In this document: piece by piece, positions 34,263-43,016 of the stretch | How the letters are laid out: the number at the start of each line of letters is the position of its first letter | Numbering within the stretch: position 1 is the stretch's first letter | From: Chitinophaga nivalis | GTDB taxonomy: Bacteria > Bacteroidota > Bacteroidia > Chitinophagales > Chitinophagaceae | NCBI RefSeq assembly: GCF_025989125.1 | Contig: NZ_JAPDNR010000001.1 | Coordinates: 2,338,301-2,402,300, forward strand | DNA: 64,000 nt | Direction: 5' to 3' | Translations under genes and position numbers: made by a program | Notes under the pieces: model-generated | What the model saw: the letters and a program-made list of their open reading frames with translations, nothing else | Told to the model about the DNA's origin: nothing | Database searches by the model: none

Positions 34263-34796
34263 ATGCGCTTGATGCCAATACTTTTTTCCCTCTTTCTGCT
34301 GGCGGGCTGCCAGCCCAAACCACCGGCAAGAATACCAGTACCGGTAGCGGAAGATTCTACCTTCCTCACAGGTACCTTTTTTCTGGTACGTCATGCAGAA
34401 AACAACCCGGGACCAGATTCTACGCTGACTCTCGCCGGGCAGCAGCGGGCCGGCGCCTTATATCACCTGCTGAAAGATTCTGCCATCGCTAAAATTTACA
34501 CCACCCGGTACATCCGTAGTATACAAACAGCCGATAGCCTGCGTATCCGCCTGCACCTGGATACCTGTATCTATCAGGCAGATACCACCGGCGAATCCCT
34601 GCTGTATGAAATGATCCGACGGGGCGACTGGGGCAAACGTATTCTGGTGGTAGGGCATTCCAATACCCTCGTGCCCATTATGCACAGCCTGAGAGCAACA
34701 CCCCATGCAGATACCATCGGAGAGCGGGAGTACGACCGGTTATTTATCGTCTATAAAACAAAAGCTGCCAGTACAGTGAAGGAACACTGTTATTGA
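34263..34796 (+). CDS. histidine phosphatase family lipoprotein
   Basis: 177 residues. Lipobox FLLAGC (Cys 16) then QPKPP and a Pro-rich linker. The phosphatase core has VRHAEN (RHxE in place of the more usual RHGE), LTLAGQQRA, IYTTRYIRSIQTA and VVGHSNT (second catalytic His). It belongs to the phosphoglycerate-mutase-like superfamily and would act in the periplasm or on the outer membrane on an unknown phosphate ester. Divergent from the S9 gene, convergent with mgtE across a strong terminator. Confidence 0.88.
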   Translation: MRLMPILFSLFLLAGCQPKPPARIPVPVAEDSTFLTGTFFLVRHAENNPGPDSTLTLAGQQRAGALYHLLKDSAIAKIYTTRYIRSIQTADSLRIRLHLDTCIYQADTTGESLLYEMIRRGDWGKRILVVGHSNTLVPIMHSLRATPHADTIGEREYDRLFIVYKTKAASTVKEHCY

Positions 34797-34807
34797 AAGA
34801 AAGGATA

Positions 34808-34871
34808 AAAAAAATACGCATTCCCGGAAAGGCTGCCCGCCGTAGGCGCCGCTGGGAATGCGTATTTTTTT
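34808..34871. terminator. bidirectional terminator between phosphatase and mgtE genes
   Basis: Perfect 18-bp stem (34808-34825 with 34854-34871) that includes seven A on the left and seven T on the right, so it works in both directions; 28-base GC-rich loop. Confidence 0.88.
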
Positions 34872-34881
34872 ATGTATGCTA

Positions 34882-36258
34882 TTAAAGCAGGATACCCCGC
34901 ATAAATACGTAGGCAACGGTAAAGTAAATCAACAGACCGGTCACATCTACCAGGGTAGCCACAAACGGCGCTGAAGACGTAGCCGGATCGGCGCCGAACT
35001 TTTTAAGTACCAGCGGCAACATAGAACCGGAAAGGGTGCCCCATAATACGACCCCGATCAGGGATACGCCTACGGTAAAGCCTATCAGTACAGCATGTGC
35101 GCCGTAGGTATGGAAAAAGGAATTCCACAGCAGGATACGGATAAAACCGATAGAACCCAGTACACTGCCCAGCAGGATACCGGATATCAGCTCCCGGCGC
35201 ATCACCCGCCACCAATCGCTGATGGTGATCTCACCCAGGGCCATCGCCTGTATAATCAGGGTGGATGCCTGAGAACCGCTGTTACCACCACTGGAAATGA
35301 TCAGGGGCACAAACAGGGCCAGTACCACAGCTTTGGCGATTTCTTCTTCAAAAAATCCCATAGCCGTAGCCGTTAACATCTCCCCGATAAACAATACAAT
35401 CAGCCAGCCTACCCGTTTTTTAATCAGTTTCAGGAGGGGCATATCCAGGTAAGGTTCATCCAGGGCTTCGGTACCACCTATCTTCTGGATGTTTTCGGTA
35501 TGTTCTTCATTGGCAATCCACAACACGTCATCGATGGTTACAATCCCGAGCAATACGCCCTGGTCGTCTACTACCGGCAGCGCCACACGGTTTTCCATCC
35601 GGAATACCTGAATAGCTTCTTCCTGTTCATCGTTGGCATGCAGGGATACAAAACGATCATCCATCAGGGTATGTACCACCGTGTCCGGCGATACCAGCAG
35701 AAATTCCCGTATCCGGAAGTCATCCAGCAGTTGCCCCTTTTCATCGATGACATAGATTACATCAATGGTTTCACTGTCTTTGCCGTGTTCCCGGATATAA
35801 TCCAGTACTTCCTTTACCGACCATTCTTCCCGTACAGCAATGTAGTCGGGTGTCATGATACGGCCTACACTGTTTTCCGGGTAACCGAGCAATGACAGGG
35901 TGATCCGTCTTTCTTCCGGGTCCAGTAATTTAATCAGTTCTTTCACAGCTTCACTGGGCAGCTCTTCCAGAAAGGAAGTCCGGTCATCCGCCGGCAGCTC
36001 GTTCATGAGCTCCGCTATTTTGGCCGGGGCCAGCAATCGGATAACGTCTTCCTGTAAAGGAAAATCCAGGATACGGAAAGCCGCTGCCGCTCTGCTGATC
36101 GACAGGGTATTGATGATCACGCCGGCATCTTCAGGTACCTCGTGAATAAGTTCGGCTATATCCGTGATTAACTGGTCATCCAGGTATACCGACAGTTCGC
36201 GGTAATTTTTTTCGGCTGTCAGTATCTCGAATTTCTCCAGTAAAGCTTCATTTTCCAT
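34882..36258 (-). CDS. mgtE: magnesium transporter MgtE
   Basis: 458 residues from ATG 36258 (MENEALLEKF). Cytoplasmic N domain of helical repeats (to about residue 130, with PADDRTSFLEELP), a pair of CBS domains (about 135-260) that sense Mg2+, and five membrane helices from about 285. The pore segment is SSGGNSGSQASTLIIQ, and the late SSAPFVATLVDVTGLLIYF is typical. It is a Mg2+-gated channel in the inner membrane. A short inverted repeat (36271-36286) lies just upstream. Confidence 0.95.
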   Translation of the reverse strand: MENEALLEKFEILTAEKNYRELSVYLDDQLITDIAELIHEVPEDAGVIINTLSISRAAAAFRILDFPLQEDVIRLLAPAKIAELMNELPADDRTSFLEELPSEAVKELIKLLDPEERRITLSLLGYPENSVGRIMTPDYIAVREEWSVKEVLDYIREHGKDSETIDVIYVIDEKGQLLDDFRIREFLLVSPDTVVHTLMDDRFVSLHANDEQEEAIQVFRMENRVALPVVDDQGVLLGIVTIDDVLWIANEEHTENIQKIGGTEALDEPYLDMPLLKLIKKRVGWLIVLFIGEMLTATAMGFFEEEIAKAVVLALFVPLIISSGGNSGSQASTLIIQAMALGEITISDWWRVMRRELISGILLGSVLGSIGFIRILLWNSFFHTYGAHAVLIGFTVGVSLIGVVLWGTLSGSMLPLVLKKFGADPATSSAPFVATLVDVTGLLIYFTVAYVFMRGILL

Positions 36259-36315
36259 GTACAATTGACTCTATTTGCGAAAATAGGTTAAAATACCACG
36301 TTGCCGGGCTGGTTG

Positions 36316-37191
36316 TTATAATAATTCTGACACATGCAAGCGGATATTGCTGCAGATGCCGTCCAGTGGAAGGTCGTTCGCGTCCCTGCCAAACGGGTCT
36401 TCAATCTCTTCGGCGATCAGCTCCAGACTGGCCAGCACAAAGAAGATGAATACAATCATGGGAATGATCAGATAGCCCAGGCTGAATACATAACCAAAGG
36501 GCATTGTCATGACATAAAAGAAAATGAATTTTTTGATAAATACACTGTAGGAGAAAGGGATCGGCGTATTTTTAATACGCTCGCAGGCACCGCATACTTC
36601 GGCAAATGCCTGCAGCTCATTGTTGAGAATGATCAGCTGTTCGCCCGTGAGCTGGCCTTCCCGGTGCAGTTCCATGGCTTTGCTGGTTAGCTGCTGCGAT
36701 AACTGATTGGGTACATGTTTCGCGGGCGTTACCTGTACAGGCCCTGTAGGCAAAGGTTGTAGCTCTTCTGCCACAAAGGTGGCCCGTAAATGATTTTTAA
36801 GACCATAGGCAAAGTTGGGAATCATGATGCGGTAAAACTCCCGGGCTGCCTGGTTTTCCTGCGGCAGCATGGCTTGAATTTTAATGGCCAGGTTGCGGCT
36901 GCTGTTGACCAGCGTGCCCCATAGCCTGCGCCCTTCCCACCAGCGGTCATACGCCGTGTTGGTACGGAATACCAGTAACAGGGAGATGACAAAGCCCAGC
37001 AGGCCATGCATCATAGAGATGTTTTTTAACTCACTGTTGGAAGATAGTTGCCAGAACTCCAGCTCCAGCCAGGCAATGATAGCGGAGTAGATAGACAGGC
37101 CGATAAACATAGGGAATAGTTTCCTCACCGTATCAGCCTTATGGATGCGGAAGATAAACGTAAACCATTCTTTTGGGTTATAACTGATCAT
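36316..37191 (-). CDS. bestrophin-like (UPF0187) anion channel family protein
   Basis: 291 residues from ATG 37191 (MISYNPKEWF). A much longer frame up to 37437 is open, but its first part overlaps the divergent SET gene, and a -7 element at 37236-37243 lies inside it, so the shorter start is right. Seen: RKLFPMFIGLSIYSAIIAW, VFRTNTAYDRWWEGRRLWG (family signature), and the C-terminal EEIEDPFGRDANDLPLD, the acid-rich gate region. Four membrane segments. Bacterial relatives form pentameric ion channels. Confidence 0.92.
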   Translation of the reverse strand: MISYNPKEWFTFIFRIHKADTVRKLFPMFIGLSIYSAIIAWLELEFWQLSSNSELKNISMMHGLLGFVISLLLVFRTNTAYDRWWEGRRLWGTLVNSSRNLAIKIQAMLPQENQAAREFYRIMIPNFAYGLKNHLRATFVAEELQPLPTGPVQVTPAKHVPNQLSQQLTSKAMELHREGQLTGEQLIILNNELQAFAEVCGACERIKNTPIPFSYSVFIKKFIFFYVMTMPFGYVFSLGYLIIPMIVFIFFVLASLELIAEEIEDPFGRDANDLPLDGICSNIRLHVSELL

Positions 37192-37235
37192 ATGTACGGT
37201 TCTTATTAAAAGCAAAAAAAATATTTTTCGGGCCG

Positions 37236-37243
37236 CAAACCTA
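37236..37243 (-). promoter_or_regulatory. putative -7 element of the bestrophin gene
   Basis: Minus-strand TAGGTTTG, exact TAnnTTTG match, 45 bases before the chosen start. Confidence 0.45.
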
Positions 37244-37318
37244 AAATTTTTAAACAGTATTTTGATAACTTCCTGCTTTAAGTTTACTTTACGCCTTCTT
37301 TTATTTTGAAATAGTGCT

Positions 37319-37735
37319 ATGATAAAGCCGTACTTGTATATCGAAAAGTCAAAGGGAAAAGGCAGAGGAGTCTTTACTAAAGAGAACATTCCCGCCGGAA
37401 CACGCATCGAAACTTCCCCTGTGCTGGTGCTCTCCAATGACGATACCGAGATTGTGGATCAGACGAGATTACACAATTATATTTTTCTCTGGGGCGTAAG
37501 AGAAACCCGCTCCTGTGTGGCTTTGGGCTTTTGTTCCATCTATAATCACGCTTATAATCCTAACTGTGAATATGAGATGGATTTTGAAGAAGATACCATG
37601 AGTATCATTACCCGCCGCGAAATTAAAAAAGGCGAAGAGCTTTTTATTAACTATAACGGAGAGGTAGAAGACCAGACCCCGATGTGGTTCGATGTGAAAC
37701 GCAAGCCAGCTGAAAAGGCAAAACAAGCGCGATAA
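37319..37735 (+). CDS. SET domain protein (predicted protein lysine methyltransferase)
   Basis: 138 residues, a minimal SET domain. GKGRGVFTKENIPAGTRIE is the N-terminal SAM-binding part, YNHAYNPNCEYE the NHSxxPN-like pseudoknot motif, and EIKKGEELFINYNG the catalytic Tyr end. No pre- or post-SET regions. Bacterial SET proteins of this size are found in Bacteroidota and chlamydiae; the target protein is unknown. Divergent from the bestrophin gene; followed by a double inverted repeat. Confidence 0.88.
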   Translation: MIKPYLYIEKSKGKGRGVFTKENIPAGTRIETSPVLVLSNDDTEIVDQTRLHNYIFLWGVRETRSCVALGFCSIYNHAYNPNCEYEMDFEEDTMSIITRREIKKGEELFINYNGEVEDQTPMWFDVKRKPAEKAKQAR

Positions 37736-37739
37736 CAAC

Positions 37740-37831
37740 ATTACGAATACCAGATTACGGATTACATAGGAGAAAGGGGTAACTGCCTGCAGTCTTTTCC
37801 CGGATGTAATCCGTAATTTCCGATTCGTAAT
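37740..37831. repeat. nested ATTACG/CGTAAT inverted repeat after the SET gene
   Basis: Outer arms 37740-37748 with 37823-37831 (9 bp, perfect), inner arms 37754-37767 with 37804-37817 (14 bp, perfect), loop of 36. Likely terminates SET transcription. AATCCGTAATTT of the right arm recurs at 63201. Confidence 0.75.
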
Positions 37832-37834
37832 TAT

Positions 37835-37868
37835 TTTGTAATATTGTATAAGTACTTACATAATTTTG
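37835..37868 (+). promoter_or_regulatory. promoter of the hut operon
   Basis: TTTG at 37835-37838, spacer of 22, TAATTTTG at 37861-37868: both boxes match the Bacteroidota consensus. Expected start of RNA is near 37875, with a leader of about 55 bases before the MarR gene. Confidence 0.65.
37849..37858. promoter_or_regulatory. palindrome in the hut promoter spacer, candidate MarR operator
   Basis: TAAGTACTTA is a perfect 10-bp palindrome lying between the -33 and -7 boxes, where a bound regulator would block polymerase. Confidence 0.4.
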
Positions 37869-37930
37869 ACCGGGAGATACCAGCGTAACAGTCACCCTGT
37901 TGCTCCGGCCTCCATCAATATATAGCCGCT

Positions 37931-38410
37931 ATGTCATTTTACAACAGTTTAGGATACCTCGTTTTTGGCAGCCGCCTGCGCAGACTGAGTGAATACTTCC
38001 TCATGGAAGTGAATAAAGTGTATGAAGAGGCGGGCATCGCTTTTGACGCCAGCTGGTTTCCGGTATTCTACCTGTTGTCCAGACAACAGCCCATGCCCAT
38101 GATAGACATCGCGGAGCAACTGGAAGTATCTCATTCTGCCGTTAGCCAGATGGTCACCAACCTGAAGAAAAAAGGATTACTGAAAACCACTCCCTGCAAG
38201 GAAGATGGCCGGCGGCAACTGGTAGCCTTCTCTAAAAAAGGAGAAGAACTGCTGCAACAGATACAACCCATATGGGAAGCTATTTCCGGCGCTATGGATA
38301 CGCTGGTATCTGAAAACAAACAAAGTCAGCAACTCCTGGCAGCCATTGCACAGATAGAACAGGCCGTATCACAGCAACCGCTGTCAGCAAGGATTAAAGC
38401 ACAATTGTAA
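37931..38410 (+). CDS. MarR family transcriptional regulator of the hut operon
   Basis: 159 residues. Winged-helix HTH at about residues 57-100: MIDIAEQLEVSHSAVSQMVTN is recognition region (quoted in part: LEVSHSAVSQ), with the wing KEDGRRQLVAFSKKG. N- and C-terminal helices should form the dimer. It is the first gene of the hut operon, 30 bases before hutH, so control of histidine use and self-repression are likely. The usual hut regulators are HutC (GntR type) or HutP, so this is a different solution. Confidence 0.85.
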   Translation: MSFYNSLGYLVFGSRLRRLSEYFLMEVNKVYEEAGIAFDASWFPVFYLLSRQQPMPMIDIAEQLEVSHSAVSQMVTNLKKKGLLKTTPCKEDGRRQLVAFSKKGEELLQQIQPIWEAISGAMDTLVSENKQSQQLLAAIAQIEQAVSQQPLSARIKAQL

Positions 38411-38440
38411 ATCATCATACACCAGATAAATCAACTAATC

Positions 38441-40009
38441 ATGAGTGATATCTTTAAGTATGGTATAGATACCCTTTCGGTAGGTAAAGCAATAGACATT
38501 GCCGCCGGAAAAATAAAAGGGATATTGGTACCAGAAGTCATTGCCCGCATACAAACCAGCCATGGTTATGTACAAACCATCGTATCGCAGCATACCACGG
38601 TATACGGCATCAACACCGGCTTTGGTCCGTTATGTGATACCAAAATTTCGGAAGAAGATACCCGCGCCCTGCAGTACAATATCCTGCAAAGCCACAGCGT
38701 AGGCGTAGGCGCAAGTATTCCGGAAGAAGTAGCCCGTATTATGCTCATCACCAAGGTACATGCGCTGGCACAAGGCTATTCCGGTGCTGCCCTGACTACC
38801 CTGGAACGTATCATCTGGCATATCGAAAACAAGGTAACGCCACTGGTACCGGAAAAAGGCTCTGTAGGCGCTTCCGGCGACCTCGCCCCTTTATCCCACC
38901 TGTTCCTGCCACTGATAGGCCTGGGCCATGTATGGTATAAAGGACAGAAAACTGATATGCAGGCTGTACTGCAGCAGGAAAACCTGCAACCGGTAGTACT
39001 GGGTCCGAAAGAAGGCCTGGCACTCATCAACGGTACGCAGTTCATTCTGTCTTTCGCCGTGAAAGCGGTACACCGCCTGCACAACGCACTGGAAGCTGCC
39101 GATATTATCGGTGCCTTATCCCTGGAAGGCCTGATGGGTACTGCCAAACCATTTGATCCGCGTTTACATGCCATCCGTCCGTTCCCCGGCAATCAGCTGG
39201 TAGCACACCGCCTGAAAACATTGCTGGATAACTCGGAGATCATGGCATCGCATGTAGACTGCGGCCGCGTACAGGACCCTTATTCCCTGCGTTGTATGCC
39301 ACAGGTACACGGCGCTTCCCGCACCGCCTGGCTGCACCTGCTGGAATTAACCACTATTGAACTGAATGCTGTCACAGATAACCCGATCATCTTCAGCGCT
39401 ACCGATACTATCAGCGGTGGTAACTTCCACGGCCAGCCAATGGCTTTGCCGCTGGATTACGCTACTGTAGCGGCTGCGGAACTGGGTAATATTTCCGACA
39501 GACGTTGTTATATGATGATTGAAGGCAGATATGGCCTGCCTAAACTGCTCATCAACGACGCCGGTCTGAACTCCGGTTTCATGATTCCGCAATACACCAC
39601 TGCCGCCCTGGTAACAGAAAACAAAACCCTGTGTTTCCCTGCCAGCGCCGACAGTGTACCCACCTCTCTGGGTCAGGAAGACCACGTATCCATGGGCTCC
39701 ATCAGCGGCCGTAAACTGAACCAGGTGATCGATAACCTGGAGTACATACTGGCGATTGAGTTGCTGTATGCTGCTCAGGCTGTGGATTTCCGCCGTCCGA
39801 TGAAATCCGGTCCGGTACTGGAAGCCGTACATAAATACGCACGCGAAAAAGTAACCTTCGCAGACAAAGACCGCATCTTCGCAAACGATATAGCAGCTTT
39901 ACACCAAATCGTTGCCGATCAATCACTGGTGCGCGTTGCCAACGAGGCCGCCGCTCAGCATCAATTACCTTTAAATGGAATCTATCATGACCAGTTTGGA
40001 CTTTATTAA
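38441..40009 (+). CDS. hutH: histidine ammonia-lyase
   Basis: 522 residues. It deaminates histidine to urocanate. The MIO cofactor forms from Ala-Ser-Gly 144-146 in GSVGASGDLAPLSH. YGINTGFGPL with the catalytic Tyr, and QEDHVSMGS near residue 408, are also present. Normal length. Its last 23 bases overlap the start of hutU, so the two are coupled. Confidence 0.97.
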   Translation: MSDIFKYGIDTLSVGKAIDIAAGKIKGILVPEVIARIQTSHGYVQTIVSQHTTVYGINTGFGPLCDTKISEEDTRALQYNILQSHSVGVGASIPEEVARIMLITKVHALAQGYSGAALTTLERIIWHIENKVTPLVPEKGSVGASGDLAPLSHLFLPLIGLGHVWYKGQKTDMQAVLQQENLQPVVLGPKEGLALINGTQFILSFAVKAVHRLHNALEAADIIGALSLEGLMGTAKPFDPRLHAIRPFPGNQLVAHRLKTLLDNSEIMASHVDCGRVQDPYSLRCMPQVHGASRTAWLHLLELTTIELNAVTDNPIIFSATDTISGGNFHGQPMALPLDYATVAAAELGNISDRRCYMMIEGRYGLPKLLINDAGLNSGFMIPQYTTAALVTENKTLCFPASADSVPTSLGQEDHVSMGSISGRKLNQVIDNLEYILAIELLYAAQAVDFRRPMKSGPVLEAVHKYAREKVTFADKDRIFANDIAALHQIVADQSLVRVANEAAAQHQLPLNGIYHDQFGLY

Positions 40010-41663
40010 GGCATTCGCGGCACATCCGCATTATAAAGCACCACATGGTGCTACCCTCCACGCTAAATCATGGCAGACGGAAGCTCCGCTGCGCATGTTA
40101 CTCAACAACCTGGATGCGGAAGTAGCAGAAAATCCGGATGAACTGGTAGTATATGGCGGTATCGGTCAGGCAGCGCGTAACCGCGAATCCCTGCAGAAAA
40201 TTATTGAAATCCTGCTCGACCTGGATGAAGAGCATTCCCTGCTCGTACAATCCGGTAAACCGGTAGGTATTGTACGCACGCATCCGCAGGCGCCACGCGT
40301 GATGCTGGCCAACAGTAACCTCGTACCCAAATGGGCTACCTGGGAGCATTTCAATGACCTGCGTGCAAAAGGTTTGATGATGTACGGTCAGATGACTGCC
40401 GGCAGCTGGATCTATATCGGTACACAAGGCATCCTCCAGGGTACCTATGAAACCTTTATGGAATGCGGCCGTCAGCACTTTAACGGCAACCTGAAAGGAA
40501 AGCTGCTGGTAACCGCCGGTATCGGTGGTATGGGCGGCGCGCAGCCACTGGCAGCAACCATGGCGGGTGCGGTATTCCTGGGTGCAGACATTGATCCTAC
40601 CCGTATACAAAAAAGAATAGATACCCGTTATATCGACCGCATGACTTACTCCTATGAGGAAGCGATCCGCTGGGCGCAGGAAGCCCAGGCAAAAGGAGAA
40701 GCCCTCTCTATCGGACTGGTAAGTGATGCCGGCGATATGCTGGAAAGATTACTGCAAGACAATATCATCCCGGATATTCTCACCGACCAGACTTCTGCAC
40801 ACGATCCTATCAACGGATATGTACCGAATGGCATGTCGCTGGAAGCTGCACTGGCACTGCGTAAAAGCGATGCTGCTGCCTACAAGCAGCTGTCGCTGAA
40901 AAGCATGGCCCGTCACGTAGGCCTGATGCTGACCTTACAACAGAAAGGCGCTATCACCTTTGACTACGGCAACAACATCCGCGAATTCGCGAAAGAAGGT
41001 GGCGAACCAAATGCCTTCAACTTCCCGGGATTCACGCCGGCGTATATACGTCCGCTGTTCTGCGAAGGAAAAGGACCTTTCCGCTGGGTAGCCTTATCCG
41101 GCGATCCGGAAGATATCTATACCACAGACCGCGCACTGATGGAAGCATTCCCGGAAAACACGCACCTGATCAACTGGTTGAAACAGGCGCAGGAAAAAGT
41201 AGCCTTCCAGGGCTTACCTGCCCGTATCTGCTGGCTGGGCCTGGGCGAACGTGAGAAAGCCGGTCTGATCTTCAATGAACTGGTGAGAACCGGAAAGGTG
41301 AAAGCGCCGATCGTGATTGGCCGCGACCACCTGGATTGTGGCTCTGTAGCTTCTCCCAACCGGGAAACAGAATCCATGAAAGATGGCTCCGATGCAGTAA
41401 GCGACTGGACTTTACTGAACCTGATGTCCAACACCGGCGGCGGCGCTACCTGGGTATCTTTCCACCACGGTGGTGGTGTAGGGATGGGATATTCCCAGCA
41501 CGCAGGCATGGTGGTACTGGCAGATGGTACCGACCGCGCAGCAGCCTGTCTGAGCAGAGTACTGTTCAACGATCCGGCTATGGGTATTTTCCGCCATGCA
41601 GATGCAGGGTATGAAAAAGCACAGGAGTGGGCCGATAAATTTGGCATCGCTGTTCATATTTAA
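39987..41663 (+). CDS. hutU: urocanate hydratase
   Basis: 558 residues from ATG 39987 (MTSLDFIKAF); an ATG at 39975 adds four residues. It turns urocanate into imidazolone propionate with tightly bound NAD. YGGIGQAARN, GIGGMGGAQPLAATMAG, DQTSAHDPINGYVP and DHLDCGSVASPNRETE (the essential Cys) are seen. Overlaps hutH by 23 bases. 123 bases with a hairpin separate it from hutI. Confidence 0.97.
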   Translation: MTSLDFIKAFAAHPHYKAPHGATLHAKSWQTEAPLRMLLNNLDAEVAENPDELVVYGGIGQAARNRESLQKIIEILLDLDEEHSLLVQSGKPVGIVRTHPQAPRVMLANSNLVPKWATWEHFNDLRAKGLMMYGQMTAGSWIYIGTQGILQGTYETFMECGRQHFNGNLKGKLLVTAGIGGMGGAQPLAATMAGAVFLGADIDPTRIQKRIDTRYIDRMTYSYEEAIRWAQEAQAKGEALSIGLVSDAGDMLERLLQDNIIPDILTDQTSAHDPINGYVPNGMSLEAALALRKSDAAAYKQLSLKSMARHVGLMLTLQQKGAITFDYGNNIREFAKEGGEPNAFNFPGFTPAYIRPLFCEGKGPFRWVALSGDPEDIYTTDRALMEAFPENTHLINWLKQAQEKVAFQGLPARICWLGLGEREKAGLIFNELVRTGKVKAPIVIGRDHLDCGSVASPNRETESMKDGSDAVSDWTLLNLMSNTGGGATWVSFHHGGGVGMGYSQHAGMVVLADGTDRAAACLSRVLFNDPAMGIFRHADAGYEKAQEWADKFGIAVHI

Positions 41664-41673
41664 TTTCACAGTA

Positions 41674-41717
41674 GCCGTCAGCGTTAGTCCGTGTTATGCA
41701 GGGATATCGCTGGCGGC
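41674..41717 (+). other. intercistronic hairpin between hutU and hutI
   Basis: GCCGTCAGCG (41674-41683) pairs with CGCTGGCGGC (41708-41717), one G-T pair, 24-base loop, followed by a T-rich stretch. It may act as a partial terminator or mRNA processing site. Confidence 0.5.
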
Positions 41718-41786
41718 ATTGTTTATTTTTAACGGTTTTCCGCCGGCTCATTACTTACCAGCCGTCGGAAACACAAAGCTGCAAGT

Positions 41787-43013
41787 ATGTTACTGATAGG
41801 ACCTTTTGCCCAAATATTGCCCATGACCGGCTTATCCCTGAAAGGTGCACTGCAGGATGAGCAACTGACAGTAATTGAGAAAGGTGGAATTGTAGTAGAG
41901 GAGGGCAGAATAGTAGCCGTAGGGGAATACCTTTCCCTGCAACAACAATACCCGGCCAGTGAACTGGCTTTCATCGATACCCCGATGGTATTACTGCCCG
42001 GATTCATCGACTGCCACACACATATTTGTTACGACGGCACCCGCAACCGCGATTACGCGATGCGTATTGCCGGTAAAACCTACCTGGAAATTGCCCGTGC
42101 CGGCGGCGGTATCTGGGACTCGGTTTCTAAAACACGTGTAGCCGATACCGTTACCCTGGTAGAAAATACCATTGCCCGCGCCAACCGGCACCTGCTGGAA
42201 GGTGTTACCACCATCGAAGTAAAGAGTGGCTACGGCCTGAACCTCGACAGTGAACTGAAAATGTTGCGGGCTATTCAACGGGCATCCATGTATACAAAAG
42301 CGACGCTGGTACCTACCTGTCTGGCCGCCCACATGAAACCCCGTGATTACACCGGTACAGAAGAAGCTTACCTCGATTGGATCATTCAGGAACTGTTGCC
42401 CGTGTTGAAGACAGAACAACTGACCAATCGCGTAGATATCTTTATTGAAGAAACAGCCTTTTCCGCACCAGCAGCAGCCGACTTCCTGCATAAAGCCCGG
42501 CAGCTGGGTTTTGCCGCCACCGTGCATGCAGACCAGTTCAGCGCTGGCGGTTCCGCAGTAGCAGTAGCAGCAGGCGCTTTGTCTGCCGACCACCTGGAGG
42601 CCAGCAGCGAAAAAGAAATTAACTTGCTCGCAAAATCAGATACCGTAGCGGTAGTATTGCCGGGCGCTTCACTGGGACTGGGTATGCAGTATGCACCTGC
42701 CCGTAAACTGCTGGATGCAGGCGCCAGTGTGGCCATCGCCAGCGACTGGAACCCGGGTTCTGCACCCATGGGTGATTTACTGATACAGGCAGCTGTGATG
42801 AGCGCCGCAGAAAAATTATCCACTGCAGAAGTACTGGCTGCATTAACGGTAAGAGCTGCACCTGCCCTGGAAATCCGGGATGCCGGACAACTGCAGGCCG
42901 GATTTGTAGCAGACCTGCAGGCATATCCTACCGCAGATTACCGCGATATTTTGTATTATCAGGGTAAGATGAAACCAGCTATTGTCTGGAAAAAAGGAGA
43001 ACCAGTAAAGTAA
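41787..43013 (+). CDS. hutI: imidazolonepropionase
   Basis: 408 residues. It opens 4-imidazolone-5-propionate to N-formimidoylglutamate. Metal-dependent amidohydrolase: FIDCHTHICYDGTRNRDY (HxH), VTTIEVKSGYGL, AAHMKPRD, VHADQFSAGG and ASDWNPGSAP (Asp ligand). Length is usual. The hutG ATG follows three bases after the stop. Confidence 0.97.
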   Translation: MLLIGPFAQILPMTGLSLKGALQDEQLTVIEKGGIVVEEGRIVAVGEYLSLQQQYPASELAFIDTPMVLLPGFIDCHTHICYDGTRNRDYAMRIAGKTYLEIARAGGGIWDSVSKTRVADTVTLVENTIARANRHLLEGVTTIEVKSGYGLNLDSELKMLRAIQRASMYTKATLVPTCLAAHMKPRDYTGTEEAYLDWIIQELLPVLKTEQLTNRVDIFIEETAFSAPAAADFLHKARQLGFAATVHADQFSAGGSAVAVAAGALSADHLEASSEKEINLLAKSDTVAVVLPGASLGLGMQYAPARKLLDAGASVAIASDWNPGSAPMGDLLIQAAVMSAAEKLSTAEVLAALTVRAAPALEIRDAGQLQAGFVADLQAYPTADYRDILYYQGKMKPAIVWKKGEPVK

Positions 43014-43016
43014 TTT

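Noticed and set aside
37192..37437. N-terminal extension of the bestrophin gene to 37437
   Set aside because: It overlaps the divergent SET gene and its sequence is the reverse of that gene; a -7 element lies inside it.
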